This document shows positions 1-6,511 of a stretch of 15,602 nucleotides of DNA, in pieces (the stretch's first letter is position 1; each line of letters begins with the position of its first letter). The stretch comes from Clostridia bacterium (GTDB lineage Bacteria; Aerophobota; Aerophobia; Aerophobales; AE-B3A): contig JAUWRC010000018.1 of NCBI GenBank assembly GCA_030610745.1, positions 1-15,602 of the forward strand. Direction: 5' to 3'. The translations under genes were made by a program, and so were the position numbers. Below the pieces are notes generated by a model. The model searched no databases. It was not told where the DNA came from and saw nothing but the letters and a program-made list of their open reading frames with translations.

Positions 1-333
1 AACTCTTATCTTAATAAAAAAGAGAGAAAAGCAGCTGCTGTGCTTTATAAAGCACTTAAGAGAGCAAAAGAGTGGGTTGGAGAGGGGCAGAAGGATCCCT
101 TAGCTCTTGCGACTGAAATGAGAGATTTGATAGAAGATGAGCCTCTGGCAAAAATAGATTATGTGGCTGTGGTTAATCCCAAAACCTTAGAGAAGGTAGA
201 AAAGATAGAGGGAGAAGTTCTTGCTCTCCTTGCCGTGAATATAGGGGGAACGAGGCTAATCGATAACTCGTTGCTCGTTGCTCGCGACCCAAAAATAGTA
301 CATAGTACATCGTACTTCGTGAAAAAGCTGTAA
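1..333 (+). CDS. panC: Pantoate--beta-alanine ligase, C-terminal part (5' end outside window)
   Basis: PanC joins pantoate and beta-alanine, using ATP, to make pantothenate for coenzyme A. The frame is open from base 1, so the gene begins upstream and only about 110 C-terminal residues are seen. They match the PanC C-terminal domain: an N-S-Y-L-N-K-K-E-R-K stretch (family form R-N-x-Y-L-s-x-x-E-R), then ALKRAKEWVGEGQKDP, KIDYVAVVNPKTLE and the family-terminal TRLIDN. PanC proteins usually end a few residues after that motif. Here the frame continues 21 residues past TRLIDN, and these are encoded by heptamer-type repeat DNA (TCGTTGC twice, then TCGCGAC). The native stop therefore looks lost or overwritten. 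The next gene is on the same strand, 330 bases away. The identification is secure; the tail is an inference from family length. Confidence 0.9.
   Translation, partial: NSYLNKKERKAAAVLYKALKRAKEWVGEGQKDPLALATEMRDLIEDEPLAKIDYVAVVNPKTLEKVEKIEGEVLALLAVNIGGTRLIDNSLLVARDPKIVHSTSYFVKKL
268..288 (+). repeat. Three tandem heptamers inside the 3' end of panC
   Basis: TCGTTGC (268-274), TCGTTGC (275-281) and TCGCGAC (282-288) lie end to end. The 17 bases TCGTTGCTCGTTGCTCG (268-284) recur exactly, in reverse orientation, at 12603-12619 just past the atpD stop. Here the array is translated as part of an abnormal PanC tail. Confidence 0.75.
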
Positions 334-353
334 GCCTTAAGCTGTAAGCAATA
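326..353 (+). repeat. Four tandem heptamers (AGCTGTA family)
   Basis: AGCTGTA, AGCCTTA, AGCTGTA and AGCAATA run without gaps. The first contains the panC stop codon (TAA, 331-333). Related heptamers in opposite orientation (ACTTACA, GCTTAAG) occupy 567-601. Function is unknown. Confidence 0.7.
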
Positions 354-365
354 CGAGATGCAAGA

Positions 366-388
366 AGTAGCGGTCGGATTTATCCGAC
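366..388 (+). repeat. 23-base hairpin element, copy 1
   Basis: The element has a constant flank AGTAGCG, then a 6-bp stem GTCGGA / TCCGAC closed by the loop TTTA. A second copy lies inverted at 604-626. It has the same flank and loop, but its three central stem pairs are changed to GCC / GGC. It sits 33 bases after the panC stop and is followed by TTTCC, so weak terminator activity is possible, but there is no proper T-tract. Confidence 0.7.
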
Positions 389-413
389 TTTCCTAGCTGT
401 AAGCCATATTTAG

Positions 414-441
414 TTCGTTGTTCGTAGTTCATAGTTCGTAG
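414..441 (+). repeat. Four tandem heptamers (TTCGTAG family)
   Basis: TTCGTTG, TTCGTAG, TTCATAG and TTCGTAG run end to end. The reverse-complement type (CTACGAA, CTATGAA) fills 488-522, so the two blocks could pair as arms of a long imperfect hairpin with about 45 bases between them. Confidence 0.7.
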
Positions 442-487
442 TCAGAAAAGACAGTTCAGAGTCAGGAAGAAGTTAAGAAATCTTAAT

Positions 488-529
488 CAATGAACTACGA
501 ACTCATAACTATGAACTATATAAGCTATA
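488..529 (+). repeat. Six tandem heptamers (CTACGAA family)
   Basis: CAATGAA, CTACGAA, CTCATAA, CTATGAA, CTATATA and AGCTATA are in register. They are the inverse of the block at 414-441. The intervening bases (442-487) hold looser TTCAGAG/TCAGGAA-type units. Confidence 0.65.
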
Positions 530-566
530 AATTCTTTAAAGAGGGAAAAGCATCCTTTCTCTTATC

Positions 567-601
567 ACTTACAACTTATAGCTTAAGACTTACAACTTTT
601 A
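567..601 (+). repeat. Five tandem heptamers (ACTTACA family)
   Basis: ACTTACA, ACTTATA, GCTTAAG, ACTTACA and ACTTTTA are in register. On the other strand they read as TGTAAGT/CTTAAGC units, resembling the AGCTGTA block at 326-353. They lie directly beside hairpin element copy 2. Confidence 0.65.
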
Positions 602-603
602 TT

Positions 604-626
604 GTGCCATAAATGGCACCGCTACT
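604..626 (-). repeat. 23-base hairpin element, copy 2 (inverted)
   Basis: Read on the minus strand this is flank AGTAGCG, stem GTGCCA, loop TTTA, stem TGGCAC. It matches copy 1 at 17 of 23 positions, and the six differences form three compensatory pairs. On the plus strand it is a perfect palindrome at 604-619. It contains an in-frame ATG (613), which is why a too-early lpxB start can be called here. Confidence 0.7.
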
Positions 627-651
627 CCTTGAGCCCTTTGCTGAATGTGGC

Positions 652-657
652 GAGGTG
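652..657 (+). promoter_or_regulatory. Ribosome binding site deciding the lpxB start
   Basis: GAGGTG sits six bases before the ATG at 664. No comparable site precedes the in-frame ATG at 613, which lies in a repeat palindrome. Confidence 0.6.
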
Positions 658-663
658 TATTTT

Positions 664-1818
664 ATGCTCAATCGAAAAATTATGGTTTCTGTGACAGAGG
701 TTTCAGGCGACCTTCACGCTGCCAATTTAGTTCAGGCTGTAAAAAAGATTGATCCCCGCGTTGAGTTTGTCGGTATTGGTGGGGAAAAGATGGAGCGAGC
801 AGGGGTAGAGATAAGAGCTAAAACCGTACATATGGGGACAGTAGGTGTTATTGAAGGAGTTAAATATTATTCCTCTTTTTTGAAGATAGCCTCAAAAGTT
901 AAAAGACTCCTCAAAGAAGAGCGTCCTGATTTAGTGATATTGGTGGACAGTCGTGATTTCAATTTGAGGCTGGCCCGATGGGCAAAAAAATTAGCTATCC
1001 CTACCCTTTATTATATCGTTCCGCCTCTCTGGGCCTGGAACGATTGGCAGATCAAAAGAGCGGCCAGAAATATTACCAGAATTATTGCTATTTTTTCCTT
1101 TGAGGCTGAGGTCTATAGAAAGGCAGGAGCAAATGTAAGTTTTGTCGGATATCCTTTGGTGGGTTTGGTTAAGCCCAGTATGAGCAAAGAAGAAACTTTG
1201 CAGGAGTTCAGTCTTGATGGGGAGAGGCCCATAATTGGCCTTTTTCCTGGAAGCCGAGGCCATGAGATAACAAGACTCTTGCCCCTTATGCTAAAAGCAG
1301 CTAGTAAATTAGATAAAAAGCTTAAGGGTGTTCAATTTTTGCTGGCGGAAGCCTCGTCTGTTTTCCGCGATAAAATTGCCAGAATTGTTAGGGAGAGCAA
1401 AATTCCCATCAAATTTGTCTCTGGCGATTCTTATAATCTTATGAATATTTCTGATTTACTTATTATCACTTCTGGTACGGCTACTTTAGAAGCAAGCCTT
1501 TTGGGTACTCCCATGATTATTGTTTATAAAACCTCACTTAGCACCTGGCTGATAGGACAAATTTTGATAAAATTACCTTATATAGGGCTTCCCAATATTG
1601 TAGCCAGAAAAAGAATAGTTCCTGAGCTGGTAGGATTTAAACTTACAGCAAATCGTCTGGCCAATACAGCATTAGACCTGCTCCAAAGCAAAGAAAAGTT
1701 GGAGCAAATAAGAATTGAGTTAAGAAAAGTAGCTCAAAAACTGGGCAGGCCAGGGGCAGTAGATCGAGCAGCAAAGATTGTTATAGAGACGGTCAATTCT
1801 GGTGAGGGGGAGATTTGA
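664..1818 (+). CDS. lpxB: Lipid-A-disaccharide synthase (GT19)
   Basis: LpxB transfers 2,3-diacylglucosamine-1-phosphate from its UDP donor (UDP-2,3-diacylglucosamine) to lipid X, giving the tetra-acyl lipid A disaccharide at the inner membrane. From ATG 664 the protein has 384 residues, the usual LpxB length. Family landmarks appear in order: EVSGDLHAANL near residues 12-22 (E. coli form EASGD), GIGGEKM, the PPLWAWN segment (family PSVWAWR), FPGSRG around 194-199, SGTATLEASLLGTP at 270-283, and LPNIVARKRIVPE. An in-frame ATG at 613 would add 17 residues of unrelated sequence encoded by a repeat, so it was not used. The stop overlaps the next gene's TTG start by four bases (TTGA). The WAW segment reads N where E. 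coli has R, a minor departure. lpxK and lpxA/C/D are not in the window. Confidence 0.93.
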   Translation: MLNRKIMVSVTEVSGDLHAANLVQAVKKIDPRVEFVGIGGEKMERAGVEIRAKTVHMGTVGVIEGVKYYSSFLKIASKVKRLLKEERPDLVILVDSRDFNLRLARWAKKLAIPTLYYIVPPLWAWNDWQIKRAARNITRIIAIFSFEAEVYRKAGANVSFVGYPLVGLVKPSMSKEETLQEFSLDGERPIIGLFPGSRGHEITRLLPLMLKAASKLDKKLKGVQFLLAEASSVFRDKIARIVRESKIPIKFVSGDSYNLMNISDLLIITSGTATLEASLLGTPMIIVYKTSLSTWLIGQILIKLPYIGLPNIVARKRIVPELVGFKLTANRLANTALDLLQSKEKLEQIRIELRKVAQKLGRPGAVDRAAKIVIETVNSGEGEI

Positions 1819-2960
1819 GTGCTGTTTCGGTAGTAAAGTGCGAGAGTTATGAGCAAGGAAAAGTAGATAGGGCGGTTAGAGAAAGTCTTAAATTAATAGG
1901 TGGTTTAGATAAGATTATAAAAACGGGCCAAAAGGTCTTGCTCAAAGTAAATATGTTAAATGCCGATCCTCCGGAAAAAGCAGTGACCACTCACCCAGCT
2001 CTTCTTAGATCAGTGATTAGGGCAGTTAAAGAAGTAGGAGGAGAGGTTCTGGTTGGTGACTCCTCGGGGGTTGCTTATCAAAGTATGGCAAAACTCTGGC
2101 GTGTAACCGGCCTTAAGAAAGCAGCTGAAGAAGAAGGGGCCAGAGTTATCAATTTTCAAAGAGTAGAAGAAATTGATAATTCTCAAAATAAAAAAGTGCC
2201 AATTCTACATTTAGCCGGTGAGGTTTTAAATTCAGATGTAATCATTTCTCTTCCCAAGTTAAAGACGCATAATTTTACCCTTTTTACAGGAGCAATCAAA
2301 AATTTATATGGCTGTATCCCTGGTTTTCGCAAAAAAGAGCTTCACCGATTAGCTCCTCGGCCAGAGGATTTTGCCAGGTTAATGGTAGACATTTTTTCTA
2401 TAATTAAACCGGGTCTTGCTGTTATGGATGGGATTGTGGGGATGGAAGGGGATGGGCCAGCGGCTGGCTCTCCCCGCAAAATTGGAGTGGTCTTGGCCAG
2501 CACAGATTTTGTGGCTCTTGATGCAATTGCCTCTTACATTATTGGTTATAACCCTTTTGATATAGATATTACCAGGGTAGCTGCCGAAAGGGGGCTGGGG
2601 GAGGGAAGGCTCGATGAAATAGAAATTCGAGGGAATAATTTAGATGAGATCAGAATAGGGGATTATAAACTGGCTTCAAGTATTAATGTTTTACTGAAGA
2701 GAGTGCCGGGTTTTGTTCTATTTATTTTTAAACATTTAGCTTCTTGGTTTTTAAAAATTGAGCCTGTTATAGAGAAAGATAAGTGTACCAAGTGCGGGGT
2801 ATGCCTTGAGCGTTGTCCTACAAGAGCGATAGTTATGGGTAAGGATTATCCTATTATTGATAGAAAAAAATGCATTAAATGTTTCTGCTGTCAGGAATTT
2901 TGTCCTCAGAGAGCGGTAGGAATTAGGTACAATTGGCTGGCAAAGAAATTACAAATGTAA
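1815..2960 (+). CDS. DUF362 protein with C-terminal 2x[4Fe-4S] ferredoxin domain
   Basis: This is a 381-residue protein of the DUF362 family, whose biochemical role is not established. The N-terminal 300 residues carry typical motifs: VLLKVNMLNADPPEKAVTTHP, VGDSSG, SLPKLKTHNFTLFTGAIKNLYG (K148, K150 and H152 in the core), and MDGIVGMEGDGPAAGSPRKIG. The C-terminus is a bacterial ferredoxin fold with two CxxCxxCxxxCP clusters: Cys324/327/330/334 and Cys353/356/359/363. No signal peptide is seen; it is probably cytoplasmic. The start is a TTG overlapping the lpxB stop, preceded by a purine-rich GGTGAGGGGGAG. This implies translational coupling to lpxB and tight co-expression with lipid A synthesis. 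A redox or radical-related role in envelope biosynthesis is only a guess. The family call is secure; the function is unknown. Confidence 0.88.
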   Translation: MSAVSVVKCESYEQGKVDRAVRESLKLIGGLDKIIKTGQKVLLKVNMLNADPPEKAVTTHPALLRSVIRAVKEVGGEVLVGDSSGVAYQSMAKLWRVTGLKKAAEEEGARVINFQRVEEIDNSQNKKVPILHLAGEVLNSDVIISLPKLKTHNFTLFTGAIKNLYGCIPGFRKKELHRLAPRPEDFARLMVDIFSIIKPGLAVMDGIVGMEGDGPAAGSPRKIGVVLASTDFVALDAIASYIIGYNPFDIDITRVAAERGLGEGRLDEIEIRGNNLDEIRIGDYKLASSINVLLKRVPGFVLFIFKHLASWFLKIEPVIEKDKCTKCGVCLERCPTRAIVMGKDYPIIDRKKCIKCFCCQEFCPQRAVGIRYNWLAKKLQM

Positions 2961-2971
2961 GGGAGGGGAAA

Positions 2972-3070
2972 GCGTAAAACGTAAAGCGAAAAATGCAAAA
3001 CCATAGCGTAAAGTTCAAAAGTTTTGAATTTTGAATTATGGTTTTTAGCTTTGCGCTTTAAATTTTTAGT
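2972..3070 (+). repeat. Heptamer-built palindrome between DUF362 gene and LpxB-like gene
   Basis: The left side reads in sevens (GCGTAAA, ACGTAAA, GCGAAAA, ATGCAAA, then GCGTAAA, GTTCAAA). The right side does likewise (TTTTGAA twice, TTATGGT, TTTTAGC, TTTGCGC, TTTAAAT, TTTTAGT). Bases 2983-3020 and 3022-3059 align as inverted repeats without gaps at 28 of 38 positions, with 7- and 9-base perfect blocks. It could fold in RNA or extrude as a cruciform. It breaks the otherwise tight operon and could attenuate downstream expression, but no T-tract terminator is seen. Confidence 0.7.
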
Positions 3071-3077
3071 TATTAAG

Positions 3078-4310
3078 ATGCATATTTTTATAATGGCAAA
3101 TAGTCCAGGGGAGTTGGTTGGCTGGGTAAAGCCAACGGTAGAGAAATTAAAAGAGAAGCAAAAGAAAGTAATAATTATCGTGGTTATACCTCCCTGTCAA
3201 TATGCCAGTGGGATGGAAAGGCAGGTAGTAGAAAACTTTCCAGAGGTAGATACTGTAGTGGGGCCGTCCCAATATTTAAAATACCTTTTCTTAGGTATCA
3301 GGCCTTCTTCCTTCCGGGGGGTAGAAAGAGGAGTTGTTGTCTTTTTGGGAGGGGATCCGTTCCATGCGCTAGTTCTTTCCCGGCGTCTGGGCATTCCTGC
3401 AGTAGCCTATATGCAGAAACCAAGATGGAAGAGATATTTTAAGAAATTTATGGTGCAGAGTCAAGCTGTAAAAGAGAAGTTTATAGCTAAGGGAGCCCGA
3501 GAAAACAGAGTTTTCGTGGTAGGAGATTTAACCGTGGAGGCAGTTAAATTGGGAATGTCCAGAGAAGAGGCATACAGCTATTGGGGACTTGATTCGGGTA
3601 ATTTCATTATCTCTATTTTTCCCGGAAGCAGGCCAGAGATGGTAAGATATATGACTCCCTTTTTTTTAAGGGCTGCCCAGCTAATCAAGAAAGAGCTTCC
3701 CAAGACCCAATTTCTTTTAGCCCTTTCTCCTTTCGTTTCAAGAGAGGAGCTAGTGAGTCTGGACGAGAGTGAAGTAAGTAAAGTATTTCAGGGGGCAAAG
3801 GTTAAGCTAAAGAAGGAGAATGAGAAATGGAAATTGATCACTGAGTCAGATTTAGAGGTATTGGTAGTTGAAGGAAGGCAATATGAGGCTTTAAACGTCT
3901 CTCATCTGATTATTACTATCCCCGGTACCCATACACTAGAAGCAGCCTATCTGGGTATTCCTATGCTGGTAACCGTTCCTTTGAACAAGCCAGAGGCGAT
4001 ACCTCTTGAGGGCCTGGCAGGACTGGTGGGCAGACTGCCATTATTCGGAGCTTTTATTAAAAGGTGGATAGTAAAAAGGTATGCTAAGCATATCAAGTTT
4101 ACAGCTATACCCAATATACGAGCGGAGAGAGAAATTATACCTGAAATAAGAGGAGTGATTGAAGCTGAAGATGTGGCAAAAGAAGTAATAAAATTATTGA
4201 AGGATCCCCATAGACTTGCCAGGATGAGAAAAGAACTTAGAAAAATAGCTGGTGAAAAGGGAGCCGCTGACAAGGCAGCCAATATTATTCTTGAAATAGG
4301 AGTGGTATGA
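3078..4310 (+). CDS. LpxB-like glycosyltransferase (GT-B fold, paralogue 1)
   Basis: This 410-residue protein is related to lipid-A-disaccharide synthase but is not the orthologue. It shares the LpxB layout: a MANSPGELVGW N-terminal loop in place of the EVSGDLHAA loop, an IFPGSRPEM motif near 180-187 (LpxB LPGSRG), PGTHTLEAAYLGIPM from 282 (LpxB SGTATLEASLLGTPM), and IPNIRAEREIIPEIRG near 344 (LpxB LPNIVARKRIVPE). A UDP-sugar donor is likely; the acceptor is unknown, plausibly a lipid A or core intermediate. ATG 3078 was chosen because the first beta strand (MHIFIM) begins there. The in-frame TTG at 3024 lies inside a palindromic repeat. No clear Shine-Dalgarno is visible. The stop overlaps the next start by four bases (ATGA). 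Family membership is good; the specific reaction is unassigned. Confidence 0.8.
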   Translation: MHIFIMANSPGELVGWVKPTVEKLKEKQKKVIIIVVIPPCQYASGMERQVVENFPEVDTVVGPSQYLKYLFLGIRPSSFRGVERGVVVFLGGDPFHALVLSRRLGIPAVAYMQKPRWKRYFKKFMVQSQAVKEKFIAKGARENRVFVVGDLTVEAVKLGMSREEAYSYWGLDSGNFIISIFPGSRPEMVRYMTPFFLRAAQLIKKELPKTQFLLALSPFVSREELVSLDESEVSKVFQGAKVKLKKENEKWKLITESDLEVLVVEGRQYEALNVSHLIITIPGTHTLEAAYLGIPMLVTVPLNKPEAIPLEGLAGLVGRLPLFGAFIKRWIVKRYAKHIKFTAIPNIRAEREIIPEIRGVIEAEDVAKEVIKLLKDPHRLARMRKELRKIAGEKGAADKAANIILEIGVV

Positions 4311-5458
4311 GAAAAAAATATTCATTATCCTTTTTGACCAAAATAGGTTGGATTTTAATATTCGGAGGAATACCGCTTGGTTCAGCAGCAGGGGGCTTGC
4401 CTTTACTTTTGGCAGGAGGAATAGCTAGAAAACATGGAAAATTGGAGAAAAATATCATCCTTATCCTGGGGAGTATTTTCGTCCTTACCTGCCTTATTTC
4501 CATAATCAACGCTCAGAGGAAGCTAGTTACCCTTGTTTCAGTAGCCTCCCTTAGTTTTATGATCTACGTAGTTTTTTTAGAAGTGGATTACATCATTACT
4601 CGAAAGAATTTTTTAGATCTTTTGATTAAGATCCTTATTATATCAGCTATCTTTTCCAGTATTTATGCTTTGACTACTTATTTTATAGACTTTGGCTTTC
4701 AGAATCGAGCAAGCACTTTTTTTACTCATTATAATGGCCTGGGAGAAGTAATGCTTTTTTCAATGGTATGGACGTTTGCTTATTTCATACATGCTGCTTG
4801 GAAGAGGAGATTGTTGATGGGGCTGGGTTTTCTGGTGATGAGCCTGGCTTTAATTTTCTCTTTTTCTCGCGGAGCTTGGTTAGGAGCTGCAGGAGCTCTG
4901 ATTACTTATGGGCTTTGGGAGAGAAAAGCTCGGTTTAAGATCATCATTGTGATGATTGTTACAGGTATTTTAATGGTGAGCATCCCCTCTGTATTCCACC
5001 GCTTAAGTTCTCTGGTTAACTTACCCTCTCTTTTCAGCAGCGAAAGGGTTTATATCTGGAGGTCTACCTGGAATATGGTCAAGGCTCATCCTATAATAGG
5101 GATAGGGGTGGGTAATTATCCTTTTATTTATACAAAGTATATGGTAGAAGGAGCCAGTATCCTTAATCCTTCCTTTGCCCATAATATCTTTTTTCATATA
5201 TGGGCTGAAGCTGGATTGGGGGCATTGCTTAGCTTTGCAGGTATAGTTTTTTTTACTTTATGGAAAGGAGTTCGGTTAATAAAATCTTCCACTGGTTTTG
5301 CCAGAATGATTGCTGTAGCCAGTTTTTCTGCCCTGGTAGGAATTCTAATACATAACCAGGTAGATTGTGTACTATATTCAATGCAGATGGGACCGATTTT
5401 CTGGTTATTAGTAGGGATAATTGTTTATAGTGAGAAGTTTTCCAGTTTGAGGCGTTAA
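4307..5458 (+). CDS. O-antigen ligase / polymerase family membrane protein (Wzy_C)
   Basis: This 383-residue multi-spanning protein of the WaaL/Wzy type has about ten hydrophobic segments. These enzymes act on the periplasmic face of the inner membrane, either joining undecaprenyl-linked glycans to lipid A-core or polymerising repeat units. Family features seen: FSFSRGAWLGAAGA (Ser187-Arg188-Gly189), which precedes the main periplasmic loop; VYIWRSTWNMVKAHPIIGIGVGNYPF (His261); and FAHNIFFHIWAEAGLGAL (His292), matching the conserved H-N-x-x-x-x-x-x-x-E-x-G-x-x-G pattern. The start overlaps the previous stop (ATGA), with GGAG just upstream. Ligase and polymerase cannot be separated from sequence alone; the lipid A context favours a ligase, as an inference. 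Confidence 0.82.
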   Translation: MRKKYSLSFLTKIGWILIFGGIPLGSAAGGLPLLLAGGIARKHGKLEKNIILILGSIFVLTCLISIINAQRKLVTLVSVASLSFMIYVVFLEVDYIITRKNFLDLLIKILIISAIFSSIYALTTYFIDFGFQNRASTFFTHYNGLGEVMLFSMVWTFAYFIHAAWKRRLLMGLGFLVMSLALIFSFSRGAWLGAAGALITYGLWERKARFKIIIVMIVTGILMVSIPSVFHRLSSLVNLPSLFSSERVYIWRSTWNMVKAHPIIGIGVGNYPFIYTKYMVEGASILNPSFAHNIFFHIWAEAGLGALLSFAGIVFFTLWKGVRLIKSSTGFARMIAVASFSALVGILIHNQVDCVLYSMQMGPIFWLLVGIIVYSEKFSSLRR

Positions 5459-5461
5459 AAA

Positions 5462-6511
5462 ATGCATATTCTCCATTTTACACCTTATATGGGTCTGGGA
5501 GGAACAGAAAGATGTATTCTTAATTTAACTTCCCAGGCTCTGGAAAGGGGACATCAGGTTTCTCTTGCTTCGCCTGAAGGTGAGGGATTAAAGAAGGTCC
5601 CAGGTTCGGTAAAAGTTTACCGAATAAAGAATTGGAGAACACTTAAATTTTTGAGCTCAATCGCTGCCTTAAGAGAAGTAGTCTCAGTTGGGGCAGGTGA
5701 AGCTGATATCATCCAGGTTCACGCCTCAGCAGAGATGGCTTATCTGGTAAAGAAATACGTGCCTCAAAAGCCTGTCATTTTCACCTGTCATGGTTACGAT
5801 GCTTTTTATCCCATTTACCTTAACTACCGACTGGCCTCTAAATTTTTAAAGAGAGTAGATTGTGTAATTGTACTTAATGAGAAAGAAAAGGAATATTTCC
5901 TTCAAGGAGGAGTTAAGGAGAAACAATTAACAATTGTTCCCAATGGAGTGGAAGAGAAGTTTTTTAATGCTTCTTCTTTAAAAAGAGATAATGGTAAAGT
6001 AGTGGGGTTGGTAGGTAGGTTAGTTAAACAAAAGAATATCGTCTGGGCTATTAAAACTCAAGCTAGATATAGATTTGCCCGCCGGCTCTTAATAGTAGGA
6101 GAAGGCCCCCTTCGCCCTCGCCTGGAGAAATTAGTGAGAAAGTTGAAGTTGGAGAAAGAGGTAATCTTTTTGGGCTATCAAGAAAGAATAGAGAAGATTT
6201 ACCCTCTCTTTTCTTATCTTTTGGTTTTTTCCCGCAACGAGGCTTTTGGCTTAGTGATTCTTGAAGCTCTGGCGGCAGGTGTGCCTGTATTTATTCCTCA
6301 GTGGCTTCCAGGAATAAGACATTTTTATGAATCTTTTCCAGGAATAATTATTTTTCGGGGAGGAAAGGATCTTAAGCAAAAAATCGAAAGAGGAGAAGGC
6401 AGGTTAAAGAAAGATGAAATTCAAGCTTTTGCTCGCCGCTTTCTCTGGGCAAATATTTTCAATAAATATGAAGAGTTATATAGCCAATTTTTAGCAAGGA
6501 GCAGATTTTGA
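5462..6511 (+). CDS. Glycosyltransferase family 4
   Basis: This 349-residue GT-B enzyme is of the retaining GT4 type. The N-terminal domain starts MHILHFTPYMGLGGTERCILNL, the usual glycine-rich acceptor-side loop, followed by a TCHGYDAF segment. The C-terminal donor domain has VPNGVEEKFF, GLVGRLVKQKN, LLIVGEGPLRPRLEKL and FLGYQE. It also has the diagnostic E-x7-E motif, Glu260 to Glu268, in RNEAFGLVILEALAAGVPV. It would add a hexose or similar sugar from a nucleotide donor to the LPS core at the cytoplasmic face. The gene begins three bases after the O-antigen ligase gene and its stop shares one base with the next ATG. Exact sugar and acceptor cannot be read from sequence. Confidence 0.88.
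   Translation: MHILHFTPYMGLGGTERCILNLTSQALERGHQVSLASPEGEGLKKVPGSVKVYRIKNWRTLKFLSSIAALREVVSVGAGEADIIQVHASAEMAYLVKKYVPQKPVIFTCHGYDAFYPIYLNYRLASKFLKRVDCVIVLNEKEKEYFLQGGVKEKQLTIVPNGVEEKFFNASSLKRDNGKVVGLVGRLVKQKNIVWAIKTQARYRFARRLLIVGEGPLRPRLEKLVRKLKLEKEVIFLGYQERIEKIYPLFSYLLVFSRNEAFGLVILEALAAGVPVFIPQWLPGIRHFYESFPGIIIFRGGKDLKQKIERGEGRLKKDEIQAFARRFLWANIFNKYEELYSQFLARSRF

Noticed and set aside
326..601. CRISPR-like array
   Set aside because: Units are 7 bases, contiguous and drifting, with no spacer of uniform length and no cas genes.
613..663. Upstream in-frame ATG for lpxB adding 17 residues
   Set aside because: The ATG lies within the palindromic repeat at 604-619, the added residues match no LpxB N-terminus, and a good ribosome site (GAGGTG) precedes ATG 664.
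3024..3077. TTG start for the LpxB-like gene adding 18 residues
   Set aside because: These codons are in the heptamer palindrome; the protein fold begins at MHIFIMANSPGE, ATG 3078.
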